Shown: positions 1-9,711 of the stretch, one piece after another | Layout of the letters: every line of letters begins with the position of its first letter | How positions within the stretch are numbered: position 1 is the first letter of the stretch | Assembly (NCBI GenBank): GCA_902787955.1 | Contig: CADAIJ010000004.1 | Span: 1-64,000 of the forward strand | Direction of reading: 5' to 3' | DNA: 64,000 nt | Source of the DNA: an uncultured Erysipelotrichaceae bacterium | GTDB lineage: Bacteria; Bacillota_I; Bacilli_A; RFN20; CAG-826 | Position numbers and translations under genes: made by a program | The notes under the pieces: generated by a model | What the model saw: only the letters and a program-made list of their open reading frames with translations | Database searches by the model: none | Told to the model about the DNA's origin: nothing

Positions 1-1055
<1,055 letters not shown>

Positions 1056-1178
1056 TTTCATAAAATTTTAAGATTTACGAATCTACAAAAAGAGTAAAAT
1101 AAAGGGTATATAATTATTGGAACATGTGTTATATTAATATCTAGTTTTCAGAGAACAGCGAAAGTCTCTAATAAAAAA

Positions 1179-1290
1179 GTCTGGTGGTGATGGCGCGGTG
1201 GACACACCTGTTCCCATCCCGAACACAGAAGTTAAGCACCGTAGTGGCGAAGGTATCTGATTTATCAGGGAGAATAGCGAGCTGCCGGGC
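1179..1290 (+). rRNA. 5S ribosomal RNA
   Basis: The core CCCATCCCGAACACAGAAGTTAAGC at about 1214 is diagnostic of 5S rRNA. The terminal helix forms between GTCTGGTGGT at the start and GCTGCCGGGC at the end, with several G-U pairs. It lies about 120 bp after 23S in the usual 23S-5S order, and a T-run right after the 3' end probably terminates the operon. The ends are good to a few bases. Confidence 0.95.
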
Positions 1291-1316
1291 TTTTTTATTT
1301 TAAGCCCATTTAATTA

Positions 1317-1325
1317 TGTTATAAT
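1317..1325 (+). promoter_or_regulatory. extended -10 promoter for the gene at 1346
   Basis: TGTTATAAT matches an extended -10 element exactly. The predicted start is near 1332, at the GGAG Shine-Dalgarno sequence 11 nt before the ATG, so the leader would be very short. No clear -35 box. Confidence 0.55.
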
Positions 1326-1345
1326 TATTCTGGAGATATAGGGCA

Positions 1346-2542
1346 ATGAATAAGATCAATTTTATTTTTCTTAGAAGTGATATCGCTTTAGCGGATCAGG
1401 AACTTGATTCGAAAAGAATGGAGTTCCTATATGAAATTCAAAAAGAAAATATCGTTTTAAGTTCTTCTGGATTGCCTCTATTTTATATAGAATCAGGTGG
1501 TAGCGAAGAAAAATTTAAAAAGAAATATAAAGATTATTCTGCTCCTTATATTTTACTTGCGACATCCTCAAATAATTCCTTACCAGCCTCTTTAGAGATT
1601 ATGTCTTTTTTAAGAAATAATAATCTAGAAGCGTATTTAATTCATGGGGAGATGGATGAACTTATTAAAGGAGTTAAAAATCTTTCCGTAGATAAGATTG
1701 ATTCTACTTACGAATTTAAAAAGAATGATTATTTAAAAGGGGAAAGACTTGGTGTTATTGGTAAACCATCTGATTGGTTAATCGCTTCTTTAACAAATTA
1801 TAAGGAAGTAAAAGAAAGAACAGGTGCCGAACTTATTGATATCACCTTTGAAGAATTTAAAGAAGAAATTGAAAAACATATTCTTCCAAGTTTCACTAAT
1901 GAAATAATTGATCAATATGAAAATGAGAAGATTAAGAAAGACACAATTATCGGCGCTCTTTACATTTATAGCGCTTTAAAATCCTTAATTGAAAAATACG
2001 ATTTAAATGGCTTAACTGTTCGTTGCTTTGATTTACTTGGCACAATTAAAAATACATCTTGTTTAGCCCTTGCTTTACTTAATAGTGAAGGTATCACCGC
2101 GACATGTGAAGGTGATGTTCCTTCCATGCTAAGCATGCACTATGTTTTAAAGCTCTTAAATGAAGAATCTTTCCAATGTAATCCATCTTATATTAATGTA
2201 ATTAATAACTACATTGTTTTAGCGCATTGCACCCTTCCTTTATCAATGTCTTATTCTTCTAAATTTGATACCCATTTTGAAAGTGGAATCGGTTTAGGAA
2301 TTAAAGGGGAACTTAGTGAAGAAAATGTCACTATCTTTAAACTAAATAATAACTTAACTAAGATGACTCTTATTGAAGGTAATATTTCTGAAAACTTAAA
2401 TAAGAGCAATTTATGTCGTACTCAAATCAAGGTGAGAAGTAAAGAAAACTTAAAAACTTTATTAGACACTCCTCTTGGTAATCATTTAATCGTATTCTAT
2501 GGAAATCATAGGGACGAACTATTAAAGAAATTAGGCTTGTAA
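1346..2542 (+). CDS. L-fucose/L-arabinose isomerase-fold protein
   Basis: The 398-residue protein resembles the FucI/AraA-like sugar isomerase family, which interconverts aldoses and ketoses. The best-matching part is the second half, with a CEGDVPSMLSMHYV segment near residue 254 where the family places a metal-ligand acidic residue, and a conserved IxxHCTLP-like stretch around 300. Whole-length similarity is recognised by eye only, so the substrate is unknown. It stands alone between the rRNA operon and the asp23-fakA pair, with its own promoter and GGAG Shine-Dalgarno sequence. No sugar transporter or kinase is adjacent, so a pathway cannot be read from context. Confidence 0.6.
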   Translation: MNKINFIFLRSDIALADQELDSKRMEFLYEIQKENIVLSSSGLPLFYIESGGSEEKFKKKYKDYSAPYILLATSSNNSLPASLEIMSFLRNNNLEAYLIHGEMDELIKGVKNLSVDKIDSTYEFKKNDYLKGERLGVIGKPSDWLIASLTNYKEVKERTGAELIDITFEEFKEEIEKHILPSFTNEIIDQYENEKIKKDTIIGALYIYSALKSLIEKYDLNGLTVRCFDLLGTIKNTSCLALALLNSEGITATCEGDVPSMLSMHYVLKLLNEESFQCNPSYINVINNYIVLAHCTLPLSMSYSSKFDTHFESGIGLGIKGELSEENVTIFKLNNNLTKMTLIEGNISENLNKSNLCRTQIKVRSKENLKTLLDTPLGNHLIVFYGNHRDELLKKLGL

Positions 2543-2609
2543 CCGTTTTAGTTTTGTATTTATATGAAATTGTGATATATTAGCATTGCTAATATTAAGA
2601 AAGGTAATT

Positions 2610-2969
2610 ATGGCAGTAACAAAGAAAAACAAATTTGGACAAGTATCAATTAGTATCGACGCTATCGCAAGTGTAGCGGGTGATGCCGCCTTAGAATGCT
2701 ATGGCGTTGTTGGTATTGCTAATCGTAGCAGTGTCCACGAAGTTATCGCAGAAATCTTAAAGAAAGAATCTTTTGCGAAAGGTATCGTTATTGATAAAGA
2801 GAAAAATGGATATTCCTTATCCTTATATTTAGTTATTGCTCCTAATGTTAAAATTACCGAAGTTTTATCTGAAGTTCAGAAGAAAGTTAAATATGATCTC
2901 GAACGTTCATTTGGTATTAAAGTTTATAAACTCCACGTGTTCGCTCAAGACATCAATAATAAGAAATAG
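2610..2969 (+). CDS. Asp23/Gls24 family envelope stress protein
   Basis: This 119-residue protein belongs to the Asp23/Gls24 family, typically small cytosolic proteins that associate with the membrane and respond to envelope stress. The family pattern is visible: the GQVSISIDAIASVAG start, the AALECYGVVGIA segment and a C-terminal part ending in a VYKLHVFAQDI strand. The ATG at 2610 is chosen because AAGAAAGG precedes it at good spacing; a TTG at 2586 is in frame but has no such site. The stop is 2 bp before fakA, the usual Firmicutes pairing (YloU-YloV), so the two are almost certainly co-transcribed. Confidence 0.9.
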   Translation: MAVTKKNKFGQVSISIDAIASVAGDAALECYGVVGIANRSSVHEVIAEILKKESFAKGIVIDKEKNGYSLSLYLVIAPNVKITEVLSEVQKKVKYDLERSFGIKVYKLHVFAQDINNKK

Positions 2970-2971
2970 TT

Positions 2972-4618
2972 ATGCGTAGTATTAATGGTAAATTATTAAA
3001 GGATATGTTTGTTAGCGGTGCTAACAATCTTTACAATCACTATCCAGAAATCGACGCTTTAAACGTCTTCCCAGTTCCAGATGGTGATACCGGTATGAAT
3101 ATGAACCTCACTTTAACTAGTGGGGCTAAAGAAGTAATGAATAGAGGGGATGAAGATGTCCACGCTATTGCTGTTACTTTCTCCAAAGGTTTATTAATGG
3201 GTGCTCGTGGTAACTCTGGTGTTATCACTTCCCAAATTTTTAGAGGCTTTGCTCAATCTTTACAAGGTAAGAAAGTTATTAAAGTCCTCGATTTAGCGGA
3301 TGCTTTCACTAATGCCTCTAATGTTGCTTATCAAGCAGTTGTTAGACCTGTTGAAGGTACTATTTTAACTGTTATTAGAGAATCTTCGACCGCTTTAAGT
3401 GAAAAAGTGAAAGAAGATATGTCAATTGAAAAAGCCATGGATATTCTTTATAGCGAAGCTAAAGCTTCCTTAAAGAGAACTCCTGACTTATTACCAGTTT
3501 TAAAAGAAGTTGGCGTTGTTGACTCTGGTGGTACTGGTCTTGTCACTATTATCGAAGGTATGAGAAGCGCGATCAAAGGCGTTATCATTGAAAAGACTGC
3601 TGCTACATCAACTGAAGAAAAAGAAGTCATTTTTGGCGCTGCAGCCAATATGGAAAACGAAGATGAATTTGGTTATTGTACTGAATTTATTATGCGTTTA
3701 GGTCCAGACGCTACTAAGAAAGTATTTAATGAAAATAGATTTAGAAGCGTTCTTGAATCTCGTGGTAATTCCATCGTATTAGTTACTGATGAAGATATCG
3801 TTAAAGTTCATATCCATACTTTAACTCCAGGTGTTGTCTTAAACTACGCCCAAAACTATGGTGAATTCTTAACCCTTAAGATTGAGAATATGACTGAACA
3901 ACACACTAAACTTCATGCTGGTGCTAATGAAGCTGAAACTAATCAAGAACCTCAAAAAGATTATGCGATGGTCTCTATCTCTAGTGGTTCTGGTTTAGAT
4001 GAATTATTCACAAATATCGGTGTTGATCAAATCGTTAGCGGTGGTCAAACCATGAACCCATCCACTGAAGATATTGTTAGTGCGATTCGTAAATGTAACG
4101 CTAAAGATGTCTTTGTCTTCCCAAATAATGGCAATATCATTATGGCAGCGATGCAAGCTAGTGATGTTCTTGAAGGTGAAATTAAAGTTCACGTTATTCC
4201 AACTAAAACTATTCCTCAAGGTATAAGCGCTGCTAGTGTCTTTAATCCAGATGCTGATCCAGAAGAAAATGAAAGAGAAATGAATGATGCTCGTTCTAAT
4301 GTTCTTAGTGGCGCTATTACTTACGCTATTAAAGATACATCTATGAATGGTGTTGAAGTTAAAAAAGATTACTTCATGGGTATTAACGGTAAAAAGATTG
4401 TTTGCTGTAACAAAGAAAAGATGGATACCTTATATGAATTAATCGCTTCAATGGTTACTGAAGATTCTTATTTAATCTCAATCTATTTAGGTGATGATGT
4501 TAAGAATATTGATCAAGAAGCAATTACTTCTAAATTAAATGAATTATATCCTAACTGCGATGTTGATATTGTAGTAGGTAATCAACCAGTTTATTCCTTC
4601 CTTCTCGGCGTGGAATAA
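2972..4618 (+). CDS. fakA: fatty acid kinase, ATP-binding subunit FakA (DAK2 domain)
   Basis: FakA phosphorylates fatty acids bound to a FakB partner, giving acyl-phosphate that feeds the PlsX/PlsY route to phospholipids. The N-terminal DAK2 kinase domain shows the metal/ATP motif PVPDGDTGMNMN at residues 34-45 and the glycine-rich GARGNSGVI. The C-terminal part is the FakB-interacting domain common to YloV proteins. At 548 residues the length is normal. No fakB is in this window. It follows asp23 by 2 bp and precedes recG by 11 bp, an order conserved in Firmicutes; plsX lies just beyond recG, which fits shared use in lipid synthesis. Confidence 0.93.
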   Translation: MRSINGKLLKDMFVSGANNLYNHYPEIDALNVFPVPDGDTGMNMNLTLTSGAKEVMNRGDEDVHAIAVTFSKGLLMGARGNSGVITSQIFRGFAQSLQGKKVIKVLDLADAFTNASNVAYQAVVRPVEGTILTVIRESSTALSEKVKEDMSIEKAMDILYSEAKASLKRTPDLLPVLKEVGVVDSGGTGLVTIIEGMRSAIKGVIIEKTAATSTEEKEVIFGAAANMENEDEFGYCTEFIMRLGPDATKKVFNENRFRSVLESRGNSIVLVTDEDIVKVHIHTLTPGVVLNYAQNYGEFLTLKIENMTEQHTKLHAGANEAETNQEPQKDYAMVSISSGSGLDELFTNIGVDQIVSGGQTMNPSTEDIVSAIRKCNAKDVFVFPNNGNIIMAAMQASDVLEGEIKVHVIPTKTIPQGISAASVFNPDADPEENEREMNDARSNVLSGAITYAIKDTSMNGVEVKKDYFMGINGKKIVCCNKEKMDTLYELIASMVTEDSYLISIYLGDDVKNIDQEAITSKLNELYPNCDVDIVVGNQPVYSFLLGVE

Positions 4619-4629
4619 TTATCTTAAGA

Positions 4630-6630
4630 ATGGAAAAGGTTAAGTTTTCCAAATCAGAGAAAATAAATAATGCCCTTTATAAAATGGGCATTTTTTCCTA
4701 TAAAGACGTGATTAACACTCTTCCAAGGAAATACATTGATTATAGTTTAACAAAAGAGACAAATTTAAACGATAAAGATAAGGTTGTTATTGAAGGAAAA
4801 ATAGTAGGAACTCCCTTAACTTCCCGTTTTAAAAACATTTCTGTCACTAAATTTACCTTTGTTTCTTTAGCTAAAAATATCTTTTATGTTGAAGCATGGA
4901 ATCGTCCTTATTTAGCTAAAACCCTTAGTGGAGAAGAGGTGTACACGCTTAACGCTTCATATGATTTAAAGAAGAATAAGTTAAATTTGATTAATATCAC
5001 TAAAGGAAAGATTGATAAAGATGAGACACTTAAACCCCAATATGCTTTACCAAACGATATCGAACAATATCAATTCCATAGATTAGTTTCAAAAGCTTTT
5101 AAAGAAGTAGATTCATCTAAATTTATAAATGATGTTCCAGCGTATTTTATAAAGAAGTATCGTTTGCTTAATAAGTATGACGCTTTATATAAACTTCATT
5201 TCCCTAAATCTTATGATGATTTATATCAAGGGATGAGAGTTTTTAAATATTATGAATCTTTATTCTTTACCTTAAAGAATCATTTAATCCGTTATGAGAA
5301 TAAATTATTAGTTAAAGAAACAAAGAATCATATTGATATTAAAGAACTTAAAGATTTCTTAGCCACTCTTCCTTATGAACTCACTAGTGATCAAAAGAAA
5401 GTAACGAATGAGATTATTAAAGATATGAACGATAAATCTTTAATGTATCGTTTACTTCAAGGTGATGTTGGAACTGGTAAAACTTTAGTAGCCTTAATTG
5501 CTTTATACGCAAACTATATTAGAGGGGATCAAGGCGCCTTAATGGCTCCAACTGATGCTTTAGCTAGACAACACTATAAAGTAGCAGTGGATCTTTTTAA
5601 AAACACAAATATTAAAATAGCTTTATTACTTGGCTCAACCTCAACAAAAGATAGAAGTGTTATTCGAGCTGCTTTAATGAATCATGAAATTGATTTAGTA
5701 ATAGGAACTCACGTCCTTTTCTCAAAAGATATCAATTATGATTCATTAGGTTTAGCGATTATTGATGAACAACATAAGTTTGGTGTTAACCAAAGACAGA
5801 CATTAGCAAGTAAAGGTGAGCACGCTGATTTACTTCTTATGAGTGCTACTCCAATTCCAAGAACTTTAGCGTTAACATTATATGGTGATTTAGATGTTTC
5901 AACAGTGGAGGAATATCCATTTAAAGATAGGCATATTGAAACGAAGATTTTAAAAGATGATTCTAAAGAACTTAAGAAGCTAATTTCTAACTCATTAGAA
6001 AACGATAAACGCATCTTTGTTGTCGCCCCTTTAATTGATGATGAAAACCAAAAAGAAGCCATTTCTGCGGAGTTTTTATACGCAAAATATGCTTTAAAGT
6101 ATCCAGGAAAAGTTTCATTATTACATGGAAGACTAGACTATGATGATAAGAATTTTGCTCTTCAAGATTTTATTAAAGGAATAACCCCAATTCTTGTTTC
6201 TACTACTGTTATAGAAGTTGGAATTGATGTTAAAAAAGCAGACCTTATGATTATTTATGATCCTACTCATTTTGGTTTAGCTTCACTTCATCAACTTAGA
6301 GGGAGAATCGGAAGAGACGGAAGTTTAGCTAACTGTGTTTTAGTGTATGATGGAAACGATGAAGATGAATTAGATAAACTTAATGTTTTAGTTAATTCTA
6401 ATAATGGCTTCCATATTGCTGAAGAGGATTTAAGAAGAAGAGGCCCAGGAGAATTAACTGGTGTTAAACAATCTGGTATTGCTAACTTCACCTTTGTTAA
6501 TCTTGTTAATGACTTTAAGATATTTGTCACCGCAAGAGATGATTCTAAATTCATTATTGAAAATAAGAACGAATACGGCTTTAAAAATATCCTTCTTAAG
6601 GCTAGTAAAGATATTAAGGGAAGAGATTAA
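4630..6630 (+). CDS. recG: ATP-dependent DNA helicase RecG
   Basis: RecG remodels stalled replication forks and branch-migrates Holliday junctions. The 666-residue protein has an N-terminal wedge/OB region, a Walker A motif GDVGTGKT near residue 278, the RecG-typical Walker B DEQH near 379 followed by KFGVNQR, a SATPIPRTLAL motif, and a C-terminal helicase half with QLRGRIGR. The length is slightly shorter than the common 680-690. It sits between fakA and plsX as in Bacillus. An intrinsic terminator overlaps its stop codon. No strong Shine-Dalgarno sequence precedes the ATG, so translation may depend on the upstream gene. Confidence 0.96.
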   Translation: MEKVKFSKSEKINNALYKMGIFSYKDVINTLPRKYIDYSLTKETNLNDKDKVVIEGKIVGTPLTSRFKNISVTKFTFVSLAKNIFYVEAWNRPYLAKTLSGEEVYTLNASYDLKKNKLNLINITKGKIDKDETLKPQYALPNDIEQYQFHRLVSKAFKEVDSSKFINDVPAYFIKKYRLLNKYDALYKLHFPKSYDDLYQGMRVFKYYESLFFTLKNHLIRYENKLLVKETKNHIDIKELKDFLATLPYELTSDQKKVTNEIIKDMNDKSLMYRLLQGDVGTGKTLVALIALYANYIRGDQGALMAPTDALARQHYKVAVDLFKNTNIKIALLLGSTSTKDRSVIRAALMNHEIDLVIGTHVLFSKDINYDSLGLAIIDEQHKFGVNQRQTLASKGEHADLLLMSATPIPRTLALTLYGDLDVSTVEEYPFKDRHIETKILKDDSKELKKLISNSLENDKRIFVVAPLIDDENQKEAISAEFLYAKYALKYPGKVSLLHGRLDYDDKNFALQDFIKGITPILVSTTVIEVGIDVKKADLMIIYDPTHFGLASLHQLRGRIGRDGSLANCVLVYDGNDEDELDKLNVLVNSNNGFHIAEEDLRRRGPGELTGVKQSGIANFTFVNLVNDFKIFVTARDDSKFIIENKNEYGFKNILLKASKDIKGRD

Positions 6631-6646
6631 ATCTCTTTTCTTTTTT
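6621..6646 (+). terminator. intrinsic terminator overlapping the recG stop
   Basis: AAGAGATT and AATCTCTT pair perfectly around one central A and are followed by TTCTTTTTT. The recG stop codon at 6628-6630 lies inside the hairpin. Confidence 0.75.
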
Positions 6647-6708
6647 CATCCTAATTATTTATCCAGCCAATTATATTGTTAATTATATTCGCTTATATAA
6701 TAAGAATT

Positions 6709-6717
6709 TGCTATTAT
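6709..6717 (+). promoter_or_regulatory. extended -10 promoter for plsX
   Basis: TGCTATTAT fits an extended -10 element with predicted start near 6724, giving a leader of about 19 nt that contains the AGAGGA Shine-Dalgarno sequence. A second TATAAT lies at 6696-6701. I see no FapR-type operator here. Confidence 0.45.
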
Positions 6718-6742
6718 ATATTCTAATTAGAGGAATTTTTCT

Positions 6743-7726
6743 ATGGTTAAATTAGTTATTGATATGTCAGGCGGAGATAATGGTGTGTCCGCTACAATTG
6801 GAGGAGTTAAATTATTCCTTCAAGATTATTCTGATGTCGAATTTGTTTTAGTGGGCAAAAAAGAAGAACTAAAAGAATTCGAAAATAATGAAAGATGCAC
6901 AATTATTGATGCTCAAGAAATTGCCCCAATGGAATGCACAGCTCTTGAAGCAATGAGAAATAAAGAAACATCGGTTTATAAAGCGGTTAATGCTGTTAAA
7001 GAACTTAACGCTGATGGTGTTGTTTCCGCCGGATCAACTGGTGCTTTCCTTTCTTTAACTACCTTAATCAATAAAAGAATTGAAGGAGTATCTCGTCCTG
7101 CTTTAATTCTTCCTTTCCCAACCAAACAAGATAATAAATATGTTGTCTTCCTTGATGTTGGTGCCTCTAATGAAAATTCACCTGAAGAATTATATCAATT
7201 CGCTAAAATGGGCGAAGCATATTATCGTGTCGTCTTTAATAAAGAAAACCCAACTCTATATTTAATGTCTAATGGTACTGAAGAAGGTAAAGGTTCTCCA
7301 GTTTCTAAAGAAGCTTTTAAATTATTAAAAGATGATAAGAATTTCAAAGGCTATATTGAAGCAAGAGCAGTTTATGAAGGATACGCTGATGTAGTAGCGA
7401 TGGATGGCTTTACCGGTAACGTCTTCCTTAAAGGTGCTGAAGGTATGGCTAAGATGATGTCTGGAATGATTAAAGACGCTTTTAAATCTTCATTTGTCTC
7501 TAAAATTGGATATTTATTCGCTCGTAAAGGTTTCAAAGGTTTATCCAATAAAATGGACTATAAGAAAGTTGGTGGCGCTTTACTTTTAGGGGTTAACACT
7601 ATTCCAGTCAAAGCCCATGGTAATTCCGATCCAAATTCATTTTATTGCTCAATTAGAGTTTGCTATAACTTAGCTAAAGGTGATGTCGTTAATAAAATTA
7701 AACAATCATTAAACGGAGCTAAATAA
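6743..7726 (+). CDS. plsX: phosphate acyltransferase PlsX
   Basis: PlsX converts acyl-ACP and phosphate to acyl-phosphate, the acyl donor for PlsY in phosphatidic acid synthesis. The 327-residue sequence shows the family N-terminus VIDMSGGDNG (commonly DAMGGDHAP), the SAGSTGAFLS motif, the FLDVGAS segment, DGFTGNVFLKG and the late LLGVNTIPVKAHGNS. The usual His after GGD is replaced by Asn here. Length and order before rnc are typical, but fabD, fabG and acpP, which usually sit between plsX and rnc in Firmicutes, are absent. It overlaps rnc by one base. Confidence 0.95.
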   Translation: MVKLVIDMSGGDNGVSATIGGVKLFLQDYSDVEFVLVGKKEELKEFENNERCTIIDAQEIAPMECTALEAMRNKETSVYKAVNAVKELNADGVVSAGSTGAFLSLTTLINKRIEGVSRPALILPFPTKQDNKYVVFLDVGASNENSPEELYQFAKMGEAYYRVVFNKENPTLYLMSNGTEEGKGSPVSKEAFKLLKDDKNFKGYIEARAVYEGYADVVAMDGFTGNVFLKGAEGMAKMMSGMIKDAFKSSFVSKIGYLFARKGFKGLSNKMDYKKVGGALLLGVNTIPVKAHGNSDPNSFYCSIRVCYNLAKGDVVNKIKQSLNGAK

Positions 7727-8406
7727 TGAAAGATATTCAAGAACTATTATCCGAATATAAGATTAAAGTCAAAAACCGTGAACTTTTTGAATTAGCTTTC
7801 ACTCATAAATCATTTAATGGTGACGCTAATACGAAGCATCATGACTATGAAAGACTTGAGTTTTTAGGCGATTCAGTTTTAGGCTGCGTTGTCGCCGAAC
7901 TCGCTTTTAAAACCCATCAAGATATGGCTCAAGGCCCATTAACTAAACTAAAATCCGCTATTGTTTCAACTGTTCCATTAGCTGAAACTGCTCGCCAAAT
8001 GCATTTAGATGAATATGTAAGAGTAGGCAATTCCTTTGCTAATGATGTTTCAAAATCAGATTCCTTACTTGAGGATGTTTTTGAAGCATTTGTTGGAGCG
8101 CTTTATCTTGATCAAGGTTTTACTGTAACTAGAAAACTATTAATCAAAGTTCTTCATAGTCATATCCAAGCTTTCCAAATGAAAGACTTAACTGATTATA
8201 AATCTCGTTTGCAAGAAGAGATGCAAGCCGAACACCGTGAATCAGTAGTCTATGAAGTTATTAAAGAAGAAGGCCCATCTCACCAAAGAATATTTACTGT
8301 TCAAGTTACCTTTGATGGGGTTATTTTAGGAGTTGGAAAAGGCTCCACAAAAAAGAAAGCCGAACAAGAAGCTGCTAAAGCTGCTTTAGATAAAAGAGTG
8401 GGGTAG
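7726..8406 (+). CDS. rnc: ribonuclease III
   Basis: RNase III cleaves double-stranded RNA during rRNA maturation and mRNA turnover. The 226-residue protein carries the signature ERLEFLGDSVLG at residues 42-53 with its catalytic acidic residues, a second acidic site at LEDVFEAFVGALYLD, and a C-terminal double-stranded RNA-binding domain from about residue 155 ending in the typical KKKAEQEAAKAAL helix. The start overlaps the plsX stop (AATGA-type coupling), and ftsY follows 2 bp later. This is the rnc-ftsY order of Firmicutes with smc missing between them. Confidence 0.96.
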   Translation: MKDIQELLSEYKIKVKNRELFELAFTHKSFNGDANTKHHDYERLEFLGDSVLGCVVAELAFKTHQDMAQGPLTKLKSAIVSTVPLAETARQMHLDEYVRVGNSFANDVSKSDSLLEDVFEAFVGALYLDQGFTVTRKLLIKVLHSHIQAFQMKDLTDYKSRLQEEMQAEHRESVVYEVIKEEGPSHQRIFTVQVTFDGVILGVGKGSTKKKAEQEAAKAALDKRVG

Positions 8407-8408
8407 TT

Positions 8409-9407
8409 ATGGGTTTATTTAAGTTTTTAAAAGATAAATTCTCCAAAAAAGAAGAGAATAAAGTTGAACAAGAATCCACTAAAACTTACGTCCAAGGAAT
8501 GGAAAAATCCCGTAAGAATTTTGCTTCTAAACTCGATAATCTTTCGAAACGTTATAAAGAAGTTAACGCTACTTATTTTGAAGAATTAGAAGAAATCTTA
8601 ATTGAAGCAGATGTTGGTGTTTCTTTAACCCTTCGAATAATTGACGAAGCTTTAACTGAATCAAAAGAAAAGAACATTAAAGAACCTAAAGAAATCAATG
8701 ATTTAGTCGTTGATAAGATGTTTTTAGGGTATGCAACTAATGGAGGAAATATCGTTAACGAAATTAGATTTGTTAGTGAAGGCCCAACCGTTTTACTTGT
8801 TGCTGGTGTTAATGGTGTTGGTAAAACTACTACCATTGCTAAACTTGCTTATCGTTATATTCATCAAGGTAAGAAAGTAATGCTTTGCGCTGCTGATACT
8901 TTTAGAGCAGGCGCTATTGAACAACTTACCATTTGGGCGGAACGTTTAGGTTGTCCAATTGTAACAGGTAAACCAGAAAGTGATCCGGCTAGCGTTGCCT
9001 TTGATGGAGCTAGAAAAGCCAAAGAAGAAAATATTGATTTATTAATTGTTGATACCGCTGGTCGACTTCAAAACAAAACCAATTTAATGAATGAACTTGG
9101 TAAGATTAGCCGTGTTATTTCTAAAGAAATAAGTGGAGCACCTCATGAAGCATTTTTAGTTATTGATGCTACTACTGGCCAAAACGGGGTTGTTCAAGCT
9201 AAAGAATTTAAAGACTGTGTTCCATTAACTGGTATTGTAATTACGAAAATGGATGGAACTTCTAAAGGCGGCATCATCCTTGCCATTAGAGATGAACTTG
9301 GTTTACCAGTTCGCTTTATTGGTTTAGGGGAAAAGATGACTGACTTAGAAGAATTTGACTTAGATAAATATTTATATGGCTTATGTCTTGGAGACGAATA
9401 TGAATAA
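8409..9407 (+). CDS. ftsY: signal recognition particle receptor FtsY
   Basis: FtsY is the membrane-associated SRP receptor GTPase that accepts ribosome-SRP complexes for delivery to SecYEG. The 332-residue protein has a short charged N-terminal region, the four-helix N domain, a P-loop [10 protein letters not shown] near residue 133, DTAGR near 215, the insertion-box DTFRAGA and the TKMDG specificity motif. The lack of a long acidic A domain is normal for Gram-positive FtsY. Its last bases overlap ylxM by 8 nt; ffh follows, so both SRP GTPases are in one operon. Confidence 0.97.
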   Translation: MGLFKFLKDKFSKKEENKVEQESTKTYVQGMEKSRKNFASKLDNLSKRYKEVNATYFEELEEILIEADVGVSLTLRIIDEALTESKEKNIKEPKEINDLVVDKMFLGYATNGGNIVNEIRFVSEGPTVLLVAGVNGVGKTTTIAKLAYRYIHQGKKVMLCAADTFRAGAIEQLTIWAERLGCPIVTGKPESDPASVAFDGARKAKEENIDLLIVDTAGRLQNKTNLMNELGKISRVISKEISGAPHEAFLVIDATTGQNGVVQAKEFKDCVPLTGIVITKMDGTSKGGIILAIRDELGLPVRFIGLGEKMTDLEEFDLDKYLYGLCLGDEYE

Positions 9408-9711
9408 TAATTTAGATCATGTTGTCTATATGAATAAGCTTATCTCTATTTATGGGAAGTTATTAACCGAAATTCAAAGAGATATTCTTCAAGATTATTA
9501 TGAATTTAATCTCTCTTTCCAAGAGATAGCGGAAGCAAGAAATATATCTCGTTCCGCGGTTAGTGACTGCATTAAAAAAGCGGCGACAAAATTAGACAAT
9601 TTAGAAAAAGCGCTGGGGTTACTAGCCTTTATTGAAGAAGAGAAGAAGAAAAATAACCCTGAAATAGATAAAGTAATTGAACGATTGGAGGAAAGATTAA
9701 ATGGCATTTGA
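9400..9711 (+). CDS. ylxM: YlxM-type SRP operon helix-turn-helix protein
   Basis: This 103-residue protein matches the YlxM/p13 family, small sigma-70 region 4-like proteins encoded beside ffh that have been linked to SRP function. The helix-turn-helix is visible in the segment [20 protein letters not shown]. The ATG at 9400 is preferred because TTGGAG lies just before it; an earlier in-frame ATG at 9376 lies deep inside ftsY. It overlaps ftsY at its start and ffh at its end by 11 nt, and the GGAGG for ffh is inside it, so translation of the three genes is coupled. Confidence 0.9.
   Translation: MNNNLDHVVYMNKLISIYGKLLTEIQRDILQDYYEFNLSFQEIAEARNISRSAVSDCIKKAATKLDNLEKALGLLAFIEEEKKKNNPEIDKVIERLEERLNGI

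Noticed and set aside
6647-6742. FapR-type operator upstream of plsX
   Set aside because: No TTAGTACC-like inverted repeat can be found; the region holds only AT-rich promoter-like boxes.
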